Positions 16,901 through 25,158 are shown, counted from the first letter of the stretch. The stretch: 35,344 bases of DNA from JBKEAR01 sp047972425 (GCA_047972425.1 JBKEAR010000068.1:1-35344); one strand, 5' to 3'. Numbers and translations are program-made. Notes: generated by a model from the letters alone, not told the origin.

Positions 16901-17019
16901 CTTTACATTCCTTCCAAGAATGTAATATGTTAGAAAAACCAATTGGCGATGAGGTACAAAGCAATAATCTTAAAGCTACATTTAAACCTTATGAAATTAA
17001 AAACTTCATTATAAAATAA
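13906..17019 (+). CDS. Alpha-mannosidase, glycoside hydrolase family 38
   Basis: 1037 residues from ATG 13906, which follows a good AAGGAG Shine-Dalgarno; an in-frame ATG at 13882 would start upstream of that site. The GH38 N-terminal catalytic domain begins near residue 243 with VHAVGHTHIDLAWLWR, whose His248 and Asp252 are the expected zinc and active-site ligands. The nucleophile is Asp362 in WLPDVFGYSW. YGDGGGGPNRD, typical of bacterial and vacuolar GH38, supplies further active-site contacts. The middle three-helix domain (about 530-610, with RNQFHDIIPGSSI) and the long C-terminal beta domain are intact. There is no signal peptide, so it acts in the cytoplasm on imported alpha-mannosides, like E. 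coli MngB or Streptococcus GH38 enzymes. The linkage preference cannot be read from sequence. Confidence 0.96.
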   Translation: MTTRFFYNEVFAKRIKELAELRYQSLTDIEYFYAEDTADITPLPQPPQNLSDKKMHRGDIWQGRDRYIWLTQNIEMPQKVEGKKIIGVFDFGCTGGGHNSGFESLLLVDGKSYQSVDSNHKEALFSDDYAHEQVRLDFCLWSGLEGGGERQIQTHEFKRAAIGYLDEKTDNFYYLCKTILESTHTINDQQPEKYLMQTWLKTAFQMVDYTNIGSDAFYVSIHRANDWLEQIVADHERKIPVNVHAVGHTHIDLAWLWRIKHTREKAVRSFSTVDRLMQEYDDYVFFHSTPQLYDFVKADHPELYEKIKQHVKDGRWEVGGGMWVESDCNIPSGESLTRQFLYGTRFFEQEFGVRSDYLWLPDVFGYSWALPQILKQCDINTFYTTKISWNEHNQMPHDSFVWSGLDGSQVLVHFVTTPEPRTDTHHYTYNGIIEPDVVMGIWQAYRDKAINQDLLLAFGYGDGGGGPNRDMIETRRKIQEIPAMPNIDNMTIAEYNRKLHHNIFEDPHNGYIHSWDNELYLEYHRGTYTSQADVKKNNRKIELALRDMELLEAAQALSLGQWNDYPHAMLTTSWKTLLRNQFHDIIPGSSIREVYEDTLKEYEEVWADIEQHQKSNYIEHDDILIQNTGNFKHSGIFYLGDYQGTISYKDNILKQQPDANGCFYYIDDVPNMAVVSLKKQQQQPALSKAISQNFTYHNNGVSTPFYDLTWNGHGQLTQIFDKENNREVLAEGELGNVLEIFVDKPRKYDAWELEASYNDNKTQVTQLDAVEFKEVGQLFCDIAFSWTYNHSKIQQTLRVYAYDRRIDFITKVDWHEHDKLLKAGFIVDIQANSATYDIQYGNCQRPNHHSTSWDHAKFEVAAHQWADLSQNDYGIALLNDCKYGYDIYQNRMRISLLKSSRYPDFQADMGQHEFTYALLPHLGDWRMGSVVQKAWDLNSPLKQVTYITPILSDKSLISANKDNIVIDAVKKAEDQDAIIIRMHEAYGRTSAVKISSGLPLHSFQECNMLEKPIGDEVQSNNLKATFKPYEIKNFIIK

Positions 17020-17035
17020 CCAATAAATTACTCCC

Positions 17036-17078
17036 AAAACCAATAGGCCTAAATATTTATTTAGGCCTATTGGTTTTT
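17036..17078 (+). terminator. Strong terminator after the mannosidase
   Basis: A 19-bp perfect stem (17036-17054 with 17059-17077) around GGCCT, with a 4-nt loop and a T-run. The flanking A-run means it could also work on the other strand. It isolates the mannoside locus from the downstream esterase gene. Confidence 0.92.
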
Positions 17079-17165
17079 CCTATATCTATAGCTGTATATT
17101 CTCTTTAAATGATAGATATTTTTGTTTATGGTAATATATGTAATTATCGGTAAGGGAGCTTTTTT

Positions 17166-18851
17166 ATGCGTTATATATTGTCATTTATGTTGAGCTTAGG
17201 GTTTATGGCCTTTAGTTTTATGGGTAATGCTGCAGATATAAAGGGTGATGTTGTTTTTCCTGTTATATCTTGTTTGGATTTAGTAGATACTGATTTAACT
17301 TCTATTGGCGGTGTGGGCAGTGTAGTTATAACCGCTGAGGAGACCACAAGTGATGGCAAAGCTGTTTGTGCAATTACAGGTAAACTGGCACCAGAGATTA
17401 ACTTTCAGATTCTTTTACCGATGAAAAGTTGGACAGGGCGTTATCTGCAAGTGGGTTGCGGCGGATTATGCGGAAATATCACATTAAATTCTGGTGCATC
17501 GGCGGGTTGCATGGTTTTGGCCGATGGCGAATTTGTGATGGCAGCGACCGATATGGGGCATCAGTCATCGGATGAAACTTGGGGGTTAGATGCGCAAAAA
17601 CGGGCTGATTTTGCCTATAGGGCGCAACATTTAACTGCACTTTCGGCCAAAGCCTTAATCACCAAATATTATGGTCAAGAGCCAAAATATGCGTATTTTA
17701 ACGGATGCTCCGATGGCGGACGTGAAGCTTTAATGGAAGCCATGCGTTACCCCGATGATTTTGATGGTATTATTGCAGGCGCACCGGCCATGTTGTTTCA
17801 GGTACAAAATACCCTTTATCATGGTTGGATGGCACGCTCAAATACCGATGAAAACGGTAAAATTATTTTAACATCCGATAAATTACCCATATTGTATAAC
17901 GCGGTGATAAAAGCTTGTGATGGTAATGATGGCTTAGCCGATGGTATTATTGCCCAACCCGCCTTGTGCCAATTTGACCCAAAGGTGCTGATTTGCGAAG
18001 GTACAGATAGCCGTAACTGTTTAACAGAAGCGCAGGCAATGGTTGCACAAAAATTTTACGAAGGTCCAAAAGAGGGTGATGTTTATCTAACCGCCGGCCA
18101 ACCTGTTTATGGCTCGGAGCTTGAATGGCAAGGGGTTTATGTGACTGATAGTGCCGATGGCAGTTTAATGAGCGAAATGGCAGTCACCCCCGTATTACGT
18201 TATTTGGCTTTTGCAAACCCGCGGCCAGATATGACCATTAAAGATTTAGAATTTACTACCCAAACTTTAAATGAGTTACAAGCCCGACATCCGCTATATG
18301 ATGCGACCAATGCCGATTTATCGGCTTTTGCTCAAAATGGTGGTAAATTAATCATGTGGCATGGTTTGGCAGACTCCCATATTGCACCGGCTAATACAGT
18401 CTCCCTTTATAATGCGATGGGTGATTTATTGGGGCGTGAGATACGCCAAAATTTTAGCCGTTTATATCTATTGCCTGCTGTTGGCCATTGCAGTGGTGGG
18501 CAAGGGCCGAGCAATGTTGATTTATTATCGGCAATGATGGATTGGGTTGAAGGTGGAATTGCGCCCGATGCAATCATAACAAGCTCCACAGCCGAAACCA
18601 GCAGCTTTGGCCAGCCAGATTTTGGCGAAAATAATCAAAATGCCCATCGGCCTCAAAAAATGGATTTAGGGGTACTGCCGTTACCAAATATGACACGCCC
18701 TGTTTGGCCTTACCCTTATATTGCCCAATATAGTGGCGATGGTGATTATACCAATGCGCAGAGTTGGCAACGCGGTGAGAATGCCGAGATAATTAAAACC
18801 CATGATTGGCCGGGTAGTGATATGTTTGGAAAATACGAGTTTATTAATTAA
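17166..18851 (+). CDS. Secreted tannase/feruloyl esterase family protein
   Basis: 561 residues. The N-terminus (MRYILSFMLSLGFMAFSFMG, then NAADIKG) is a Sec signal peptide with likely cleavage after NAA or NA. The family's CS-D-HC catalytic signature is complete: nucleophile Ser182 in NGCSDGGREA next to Cys181, Asp403 in GLADSH, and His441 with Cys442 in VGHCSGG; the two cysteines should be disulfide-linked. The lid domain with paired cysteines lies between. Family members hydrolyse gallate esters or release ferulic acid from plant polysaccharides; some act on aromatic polymers. The exact ester is unknown. The Shine-Dalgarno AAGGGAG is strong. It stands as a single gene between terminators. 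Confidence 0.9.
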   Translation: MRYILSFMLSLGFMAFSFMGNAADIKGDVVFPVISCLDLVDTDLTSIGGVGSVVITAEETTSDGKAVCAITGKLAPEINFQILLPMKSWTGRYLQVGCGGLCGNITLNSGASAGCMVLADGEFVMAATDMGHQSSDETWGLDAQKRADFAYRAQHLTALSAKALITKYYGQEPKYAYFNGCSDGGREALMEAMRYPDDFDGIIAGAPAMLFQVQNTLYHGWMARSNTDENGKIILTSDKLPILYNAVIKACDGNDGLADGIIAQPALCQFDPKVLICEGTDSRNCLTEAQAMVAQKFYEGPKEGDVYLTAGQPVYGSELEWQGVYVTDSADGSLMSEMAVTPVLRYLAFANPRPDMTIKDLEFTTQTLNELQARHPLYDATNADLSAFAQNGGKLIMWHGLADSHIAPANTVSLYNAMGDLLGREIRQNFSRLYLLPAVGHCSGGQGPSNVDLLSAMMDWVEGGIAPDAIITSSTAETSSFGQPDFGENNQNAHRPQKMDLGVLPLPNMTRPVWPYPYIAQYSGDGDYTNAQSWQRGENAEIIKTHDWPGSDMFGKYEFIN

Positions 18852-18898
18852 TAATTTATGGGCTGCGCATCTGCTTTATATGTGTGGCCTTTATTTTA

Positions 18899-18930
18899 TA
18901 CAAAAAACACAAGCTTGTCTTTTTGTGTAA
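18899..18930 (+). terminator. Possible weak terminator after the esterase gene
   Basis: ACAAAAA, then ACACAAGCTTGT, then CTTTTTGT, can form an imperfect stem followed by few T residues. It lies about 50 bases after the stop. Low confidence. Confidence 0.3.
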
Positions 18931-19041
18931 TCCTTTTTGCCCACCTTATTTTTTTTCTGATTTAATCGGTGAAATTCCATTGATTTTTGCTCAAAAAAAA
19001 CTCACATTAAAGCCTTATAGTTTTTTGAGTAAGGAACATAG

Positions 19042-20265
19042 ATGAACCCGCGCATTAAAGAATGGCTAAAGCAAACACGCACCCATACACCGGTTATGGT
19101 TATTGATCTTGAAGAGGTGCGAAAAAAATATCATCAGCTAAAAAAGGCTTTAAAACATACGCATTTACATTATGCGGTAAAAGCCAACCCCGAATTTGAT
19201 GTTTTGCGTTTATTAGCCAGAGAAGGTGCTGGTTTTGATATTGCATCGCCCATGGAGCTTGATGCCGTATTGCTTACAGGTGTTGACCCCGAAAAAATAT
19301 CCTATGGGCACACAATTAAAAAGTCGAGCGATATTGCCTATGCTTGGCAGCGCGGTGTGCGCTTATTTGCCTTTGACTGTTTGGAAGAGTTGGAAAAAAT
19401 AGCTAAAAATGCCCCTCATAGTCAAGTTTATTGTCGCCTTTGGGTGCCGAATGAGGGTGCCAGATGGCCGCTTTCGCGTAAATTTGGTTGTCGGGGTAGC
19501 CAAGCAAGGGATTTATTGCTCCATGCGAAAGAGCTAGAGCTTGACCCGGTGGGGATTTCCTTTCATGTGGGCTCGCAACAAACCGACCCTGCCGCTTATG
19601 CACGGGCGCTTGACTATGTGGCCTCGGTTTATAACGATTTAAAATATGAAGGTTTGCAGCTTAAAATGCTCAATATCGGTGGTGGCTTCCCCGGTAGTTA
19701 TGACGAAGAAGTCCCAAGCGATGTTGAATATGGTGAGATGATTTTTGCGGCAATAGAAGAGCATTTTGGCGATGAAATTCAACATATCATTGCCGAGCCC
19801 GGCCGCTCATTGGTGGCTGATGCCGGTGTTTTGGCATCTGAAGTTATCTTGGTAAGCCATAAAGATGGTTTTGGTGCACCGCGTTGGGTGTATTTAGATG
19901 TGGGATATTATAGCGGTTTAATTGATGTGCAAGATGAAGCGATTACCTATTGCTTAGAAACCGATTATCCCAAAAATGAGGATGAAGAAACCCAATGTAT
20001 TTTAGCCGGCCCCACATGCGATAGTGTGGATATGATTTATGAGCGCACACAAATTTATCTGCCTGATAATTTAAAAGAGGGGGATATGGTTTATTTTATG
20101 GCTGCTGGGGCTTATACTGTATCTTGCGCTGCAAAAAGCTTTAACGGCATGGAAGGGCCAAGAGCCGTATGTTTGCCGGTAGAGGAAGATATGCCATTAT
20201 TTTCCAAAAAAATTGTAAATATTTCCGATGCCCGAGAAAATCGGAAAAAGAGCCTGTGGGGATAA
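19042..20265 (+). CDS. Fold-III PLP-dependent lysine/ornithine decarboxylase
   Basis: 407 residues. This alanine-racemase-fold (fold type III) enzyme decarboxylates ornithine and/or lysine to putrescine or cadaverine. The PLP lysine is Lys47 in HYAVKANPE. The glycine loop NIGGGFPGSY and the phosphate-binding EPGRSLVADAG are present. The catalytic cysteine motif GPTCDSVD, contributed across the dimer interface, is near the C-terminus (about residues 325-332). Length and motifs fit the alphaproteobacterial lysine/ornithine decarboxylases rather than the ~700-residue inducible enterobacterial type. Substrate preference is not decided by what I can see. A good Shine-Dalgarno (AAGGAA) lies upstream. 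The next gene starts 4 bases after its stop. Confidence 0.9.
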   Translation: MNPRIKEWLKQTRTHTPVMVIDLEEVRKKYHQLKKALKHTHLHYAVKANPEFDVLRLLAREGAGFDIASPMELDAVLLTGVDPEKISYGHTIKKSSDIAYAWQRGVRLFAFDCLEELEKIAKNAPHSQVYCRLWVPNEGARWPLSRKFGCRGSQARDLLLHAKELELDPVGISFHVGSQQTDPAAYARALDYVASVYNDLKYEGLQLKMLNIGGGFPGSYDEEVPSDVEYGEMIFAAIEEHFGDEIQHIIAEPGRSLVADAGVLASEVILVSHKDGFGAPRWVYLDVGYYSGLIDVQDEAITYCLETDYPKNEDEETQCILAGPTCDSVDMIYERTQIYLPDNLKEGDMVYFMAAGAYTVSCAAKSFNGMEGPRAVCLPVEEDMPLFSKKIVNISDARENRKKSLWG

Positions 20266-20269
20266 AAAA

Positions 20270-21019
20270 ATGTTTATTCAGCCCATTGCCTATAATTGGG
20301 ATAATTATCGAAATTATGCTTATTTTGTTGAAACAGATGACTTTACACTTTTGGTCGATGCCGGCAATTTTCAGGAAATTGAGCAAGCTTTAGAAAAATT
20401 GGGTGATAAATCGCCCGATTATATCTTGCTAACCCATAGCCATGGTGACCATACGAACGGTGCGGCTCACTTAAAAGAAAAATATCAAAGCAAAGTGATT
20501 GCTTCTTCCTATTGGGATTTACCGATGGCGGATTATAATGAGCAAAAAGCGGCAGAGCTTGGTTTTTCTTTTTTACATTTACCCGGCCATACCGAAGAAT
20601 CCGGCTTGTGGCTGATGGATTATAAAGCCCAACCTTATGCGATATTTGCGGGCGATGTTCTGTTTAGCTGTGGTTGTGGCCGCCAGTTTCAGGGAACAGA
20701 CGAGCGCCTATTAACAGCACTAAAAACCGTTAACCGCCTAAGCGGTGATTATTTGCTTTATACAGGGCATGAATATACATTAACCAATGTGGAATTTTGT
20801 TTAGAGCATTTTAGCGATGATGCCCCTTTACAAAATTATTTTCAAGAAGTTCAATCCATGAGCATGGTGGGCGAGCCGACTGTACCCATACAATTATCTA
20901 AAGAAAAACAAGTCAACCCGTTTTTGCGCTATAATGACGATAAATTATGGAAGGCTATCGGTGCGACATCCCCCATTGATTTTGTTGTTAAGTTGCGTAA
21001 CTTGCGCGATGCCTATTAA
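20270..21019 (+). CDS. gloB: Hydroxyacylglutathione hydrolase (glyoxalase II)
   Basis: 249 residues from ATG 20270. A longer frame starting at 20228 overlaps the decarboxylase and lacks homology in its first 14 residues, so I rejected it. The metallo-beta-lactamase metal site THSHGDH gives His56, His58, Asp60 and His61. LPGHTEES, FAGDVLFSCGCGRQFQGT and YTGHEYT complete the two-metal centre. The C-terminal glutathione-binding part (PTVPIQLSKEKQVNPFLRY) is diagnostic of GloB. It hydrolyses S-lactoylglutathione to lactate and glutathione in methylglyoxal detoxification. It is coupled to the decarboxylase gene, although no direct pathway link is known to me. A terminator follows. Confidence 0.92.
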   Translation: MFIQPIAYNWDNYRNYAYFVETDDFTLLVDAGNFQEIEQALEKLGDKSPDYILLTHSHGDHTNGAAHLKEKYQSKVIASSYWDLPMADYNEQKAAELGFSFLHLPGHTEESGLWLMDYKAQPYAIFAGDVLFSCGCGRQFQGTDERLLTALKTVNRLSGDYLLYTGHEYTLTNVEFCLEHFSDDAPLQNYFQEVQSMSMVGEPTVPIQLSKEKQVNPFLRYNDDKLWKAIGATSPIDFVVKLRNLRDAY

Positions 21020-21035
21020 ATTTACCGTTAATAAC

Positions 21036-21071
21036 AAAAAAAGCCATAGAGAATTTCTCTATGGCTTTTTT
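21036..21071. terminator. Bidirectional terminator between gloB and ackA
   Basis: A-run, AGCCATAGAGA (21042-21052), a 3-nt loop, TCTCTATGGCT, then T-run. The symmetric A/T flanks allow it to serve both the plus-strand gloB and minus-strand ackA transcripts, which converge here. Confidence 0.9.
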
Positions 21072-21088
21072 ATTACGCATAAGACCGA

Positions 21089-22267
21089 TTAAATTAAATG
21101 GAGTGTATGGCGGGCAATCATAAGTTCTTCATTGGTTGGCACAACCATAACCTTCACTTTAGAATCAGGGGTTGAGATTACGAGTGCATTTTCATCATTG
21201 GCTTTTTCATCGAGCTTAATGCCAAAATAAGCCAGCTGCTCGCAAACAGGCCCACGGAGTAACGGCCCACGTTCGCCCACACCCGCAGTAAATACAATGG
21301 CATCTAAGCCACCAATTGCAGCGGTGAGCGAGCTGATTTGCCGTGCGGTCTGATAACCCATTAAGGCATAACCTTGTTTGGCTCTGGGGTCATCGGAAAT
21401 CTCAACTTCGTAAAAATCGTTAGAGACTTGTGTAAAGCCAAGCATACCACATTCATGGTAAAGGAATTTTTCCATACGGGCGGCATCAAAATCTTTATTT
21501 TGCATCAGCCATAATAAAATACCGGCATCGATATTACCGGGGCGTGTGCCCATGGGTAAACCTTCTAAGGCGGTAAAGCCCATGGTTGTGGCTTGAGATT
21601 TGCCATCTTTTAAAGCAGCAAGGGAGGCACCAGAGCCAATATGGGCAACCACCACCCGTTCTTTGGCAATCTCGGGCGCAATTTCCTCTAATTTATGGGC
21701 AATAAACTCGTAAGAAAGCCCATGCATGCCATAGCGGCGAATTTTATCTTTTTCAATCAATTCGCGGGGGATTGCATACATTTGTGCCAATTCGGGTTGA
21801 GTACGATGAAACGCCGTATCAAAACAAGCGACCTGTGGTAAGTTGGGGTTGAGCTTACGCAAAATTTTAATGGGCGATAAATTATGGGGCTGATGCAACG
21901 GCGCAAGCGGCGTTAAAGCTTCAATATCGGCCAAAGTTTGGTCGGTAACCAAAACTGGCGCAGTAAAATCGGGGCCGCCATGCACAATACGGTGCCCTGC
22001 AGCCACAATATGAATTTGATGAAAATTCTTATCTAACCATTCTAAAATGTAACTTAAACATTCGGCATGGCCGATATCTTTATTACCTTTGCCCCAATCA
22101 TGGGTTTGCTTTTGGCCTTGGCTATCGGTGGCTTTAAACCGAGGGTGCGAGCCAATGCCCGCAACTTGCCCCGATGTTACCTCTATGGCATCATTGCCTT
22201 GTTTTTCGAATAATGTAAACTTTAGGCTAGAAGAGCCTGCATTAATTACTAAAATACCTTCAGACAT
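21089..22267 (-). CDS. ackA: Acetate kinase
   Basis: 392 residues, the usual length. It converts acetyl phosphate and ADP to acetate and ATP. The N-terminal NAGSSSLKFTLFE is the phosphate-binding motif. VVAHIGSGASLAALKDGKS and TMGFTALEGLPMGTRPGNID carry the catalytic arginine region, and FTAGVGERGPLLR closes the nucleotide site. The Shine-Dalgarno AAGGAAG precedes the ATG. It lies 21 bases after the pta gene in one operon, giving the acetyl-CoA to acetate pathway that yields ATP in fermentation. Confidence 0.97.
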   Translation of the reverse strand: MSEGILVINAGSSSLKFTLFEKQGNDAIEVTSGQVAGIGSHPRFKATDSQGQKQTHDWGKGNKDIGHAECLSYILEWLDKNFHQIHIVAAGHRIVHGGPDFTAPVLVTDQTLADIEALTPLAPLHQPHNLSPIKILRKLNPNLPQVACFDTAFHRTQPELAQMYAIPRELIEKDKIRRYGMHGLSYEFIAHKLEEIAPEIAKERVVVAHIGSGASLAALKDGKSQATTMGFTALEGLPMGTRPGNIDAGILLWLMQNKDFDAARMEKFLYHECGMLGFTQVSNDFYEVEISDDPRAKQGYALMGYQTARQISSLTAAIGGLDAIVFTAGVGERGPLLRGPVCEQLAYFGIKLDEKANDENALVISTPDSKVKVMVVPTNEELMIARHTLHLI

Positions 22268-22288
22268 AAATAAATATCTTCCTTTAAA

Positions 22289-23680
22289 TTATAGATTTTT
22301 TAAACGATGCGCATGTAAAGCGGCAATGGCGGCCGATGCTAAACGAGCACGGGCATTATCGGCACGGCTTGTTAAAATAATCGGAACACGGGCACCCAAA
22401 ACAATACCAGCCATTTCGGCATTAGCTAAATAGGCAAGCTGTTTAGATATCATATTGCCAGCCTCTAAATTGGGTGCAACCAAAATATCAACATCACCTG
22501 AAACAGGGCTTTTGATTTTTTTGATACGTGCGGCCTCGGCAGAGATTGCATTATCATAAGCAAGTGGGCCATCAATAATCACATCTTTAATTTGGCCACG
22601 GTCGGCCATTTTACAAAGGGCTGCGGCTTCAATTGTGCTTTCAATTTTTGGATAAACAGTTTCTACAGCCGAAAGTACAGCCACTTTAGGAATTTGCACA
22701 CCCAATGTTTGGGCAATTTCTACCGCATTATTAACTATATCGGCTTTAGTAGCTAAATCGGGGTAAATGTTAATAGCGGCATCGGTAATGAGCAGCATTT
22801 TATGATAAGCCGGAACATCCATAACAAATACATGGGAAATACGCCGTGCAGTACGCAAACCAGTAGCACGGGCAACAACAGCACCCATTAATTCATCGGT
22901 ATGTAAAGCGCCTTTCATTAGGGCATCGGCATTGCCCTCGCGGCAGGCTAAAACAGCTTTTTCGGCCGATGAAAGCTCGTGATTACAATGAACAAGCTCA
23001 TAAGGTGAAATATCAATATTATTTTCCTCAGCCACCGCCCGAATTTGTTTTTCGGGGCCAAATAAAATGGGTTCCATAAAACCAAGCTCGGCACCTTCTA
23101 CCGCGCCACCTAACGATACAGCATCGGTTGGGTGGGCAACGGCAACTCGTACGGGGTCTAATAATTGGGCGCGGGCAACAATATCGTCAAATAAATCGAG
23201 CACATTTAAAAGGCGGGCTTCTTTAAGTTCAATATTGGCAGCGGCAATTTTTTTGGTTGGTGCGTAAACCTCGGCCTTACCATTGGCAACCAACTCCCCA
23301 TTCTGGTCCACACATTCGCAATCGAAATAAACAATTTTGGTTGCCGGGTCTTTACCTGTAGCCGTAACGGTTAATGTAATGCGATCGCCCAAGTGCGTCA
23401 TACGGTGCCAATTTAATGATTGCGAGCGATAAACAGCGCCCGGCCCGGGTAAATCATTACCAAATACATGGCTTAATAATACCCCAATCCACATGCCATG
23501 GCCTAAAATTTTGCTTTGGCCGATGGTATTTTCGGCAGCAGCGGCATCGAAATGGGTGGGGTTGTAATCGTGGGCTGCACTCGCATAAAGCTCAATTTCT
23601 TTGGCTGTGAGCGTGCGCATAGTCGATGCTTGATCCCCAATTTGGATCTCATCGAAAGTCTTGGTTGTACCTTTGGTCAT
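22289..23680 (-). CDS. MaoC-like hydratase domain fused to phosphate acetyltransferase
   Basis: 463 residues. Residues about 1-140 form a MaoC/hot-dog domain with YNPTHFDAAAAE and GHGMWIGVLLSHVFG. Residues about 150-463 are the phosphate acetyl/butyryltransferase domain, with VAHPTDAVSLGGAVEG, DGPLAYDNAISAEAA and LVAPNLEAGNMISKQL. This fusion is annotated in many alphaproteobacteria as bifunctional enoyl-CoA hydratase/phosphate acetyltransferase. The PTA half makes acetyl phosphate from acetyl-CoA for the adjacent AckA. The hydratase half may be structural or may act on polyhydroxybutyrate-type CoA esters; its activity is unproven. A strong AAGGAGG Shine-Dalgarno precedes the ATG. Confidence 0.93.
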   Translation of the reverse strand: MTKGTTKTFDEIQIGDQASTMRTLTAKEIELYASAAHDYNPTHFDAAAAENTIGQSKILGHGMWIGVLLSHVFGNDLPGPGAVYRSQSLNWHRMTHLGDRITLTVTATGKDPATKIVYFDCECVDQNGELVANGKAEVYAPTKKIAAANIELKEARLLNVLDLFDDIVARAQLLDPVRVAVAHPTDAVSLGGAVEGAELGFMEPILFGPEKQIRAVAEENNIDISPYELVHCNHELSSAEKAVLACREGNADALMKGALHTDELMGAVVARATGLRTARRISHVFVMDVPAYHKMLLITDAAINIYPDLATKADIVNNAVEIAQTLGVQIPKVAVLSAVETVYPKIESTIEAAALCKMADRGQIKDVIIDGPLAYDNAISAEAARIKKIKSPVSGDVDILVAPNLEAGNMISKQLAYLANAEMAGIVLGARVPIILTSRADNARARLASAAIAALHAHRLKNL

Positions 23681-23786
23681 TTAAATTTCCTCCTTAAATT
23701 CCTAGTGAAAAACTAGGGTAATAGATAAATTTTTATTGCGTTATTTGTAGCTTTTTTCATACCGAATGACCAGAAAAAAATATAAT

Positions 23787-23825
23787 AAAAAACCCTCTTT
23801 AAAATAATTAAAAAGGGCTTTTTAT
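23787..23825 (-). terminator. Terminator after glgC
   Basis: On the minus strand, AAAAAGCCCTTTTTAA and TTAAAGAGGGTTTTTT form a stem with one mismatch, followed by T residues. It lies about 29 bases after the glgC stop and upstream of the pta leader. Confidence 0.75.
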
Positions 23826-23853
23826 CCAATAAGATTATTATGGGTTTCTGGTT

Positions 23854-25158
23854 TTAACTATGGTCAGCCACCCATTTATCAACCATTGGCTGTGTCACTA
23901 AAGTTACACCGTTGTCGCTCACATAAAAATATTTTGCGTCTTCGGATTTATTTTCGCCAATAATCATGTCGCGTGGTAATACAACTCTGGAGTCGACCAC
24001 ACATTTTCTGAGACGACAACCCCGATTAATTACGACATGAGGTAATAATACAGATTCGGCAATGGTCGAATAAGAATGCACACGGACATTTGATGATAAC
24101 AAGCTATGGGAAATTGAAGAGCCCGATACAATTACACCACCCGATACGATACTATCGGTTGCTGTACCTGTACGACCCATATCGTTAAACACAAATTTTG
24201 CCGATGGGCGTTGGGCTTGGTATGTCCAAATAGGCCAATCTTCGTCGTAAAGATTAAGCTCGGGCGTTACATCGCATAAGTCCATATTGGCTTCCCAATA
24301 GCTATCGATAGTTCCCACATCGCGCCAGTAAGGCTCGGCACCTTCTTCGGTACCAACCGATGAATGAGAGAAACGGTGGGCATACATTTTACTTTTACCT
24401 AAAAGGCGGGGTAAAATATCGCCACCAAAATCATGTTTTGTGCCTTCTGATAAAGCTTCAATTTCAAGTTCTTTAACTAAGAAGTCGGCATTAAAAATAT
24501 AAATACCCATCGATGCAAAAGAGCGGCCGGGTTTACCGGGAATAGTTGCCGGGTCTTTCGGTTTTTCTTGGAAGGCAATAATTTCATCTTCTTCATTAAC
24601 ACCCACCACACCAAAACGTGTGGCTTCTTCTTGTGCAACTTCTAAACAAGAAACCGAAACATCGGCACCACGGGCAATATGCTGGTGTAACATGCGCGAA
24701 TAATCTTGTTTGTAAACATGGTCACCAGCCAAAATTAATACATAGTCAATATCCGATTTTGTAATGATTTCCACATTTTGCCAAACAGCATCGGCTGTTC
24801 CACGATACCAAGTATTTTCATCAATTTGTTGCTGGGCAGGTAATGCCGATACAAATTCGCCTAATTCTGCACGCATAAAACCCCAAGAGCGATACACATG
24901 CTGAATAAGCAGATGCGATTTATATTGTGTAGGCACCACAATTTTACGGATACCCGAGTTTACACAATTAGATAACGGAAAATCGATAATACGATATTTA
25001 CCCGCAAACGGAACCGCAGGTTTGGCTTTATTATCGGTTAAATCCATTAGGCGAGAACCGCGCCCACCGGCAAGCACAAATGAAATTGTTTTTCTGAGCG
25101 CCGCGTTAATTTTTACACGGCCGGTTTCAAGTTCAATTTCATGATCATAATCTGGCAT
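23854..25158 (-). CDS. glgC: Glucose-1-phosphate adenylyltransferase
   Basis: 434 residues from ATG 25158, which is set by GGAGG at 25163-25167; an upstream in-frame ATG at 25173 overlaps the region before that site and is unlikely. It makes ADP-glucose, the committed step of bacterial glycogen synthesis. Motifs: LAGGRGSRL (nucleotide loop), KPAVPFAGKYRIIDFPLSN, WYRGTADAVWQN, FQEKP, and a left-handed beta-helix C-terminus (about 310-434) that carries allosteric contacts. Arg and Lys residues near the N-terminus in VKINAALRKTISF fit the usual activator region. It is divergent from glgA-glgP, so coordinated control from the shared 234-bp region is likely. Confidence 0.96.
   Translation of the reverse strand: MPDYDHEIELETGRVKINAALRKTISFVLAGGRGSRLMDLTDNKAKPAVPFAGKYRIIDFPLSNCVNSGIRKIVVPTQYKSHLLIQHVYRSWGFMRAELGEFVSALPAQQQIDENTWYRGTADAVWQNVEIITKSDIDYVLILAGDHVYKQDYSRMLHQHIARGADVSVSCLEVAQEEATRFGVVGVNEEDEIIAFQEKPKDPATIPGKPGRSFASMGIYIFNADFLVKELEIEALSEGTKHDFGGDILPRLLGKSKMYAHRFSHSSVGTEEGAEPYWRDVGTIDSYWEANMDLCDVTPELNLYDEDWPIWTYQAQRPSAKFVFNDMGRTGTATDSIVSGGVIVSGSSISHSLLSSNVRVHSYSTIAESVLLPHVVINRGCRLRKCVVDSRVVLPRDMIIGENKSEDAKYFYVSDNGVTLVTQPMVDKWVADHS

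Noticed and set aside
20228..20269. Longer start for the glyoxalase II gene.
   Set aside because: The extra 14 residues overlap the decarboxylase in another frame and are not part of the GloB fold; ATG 20270 begins at the expected first strand.
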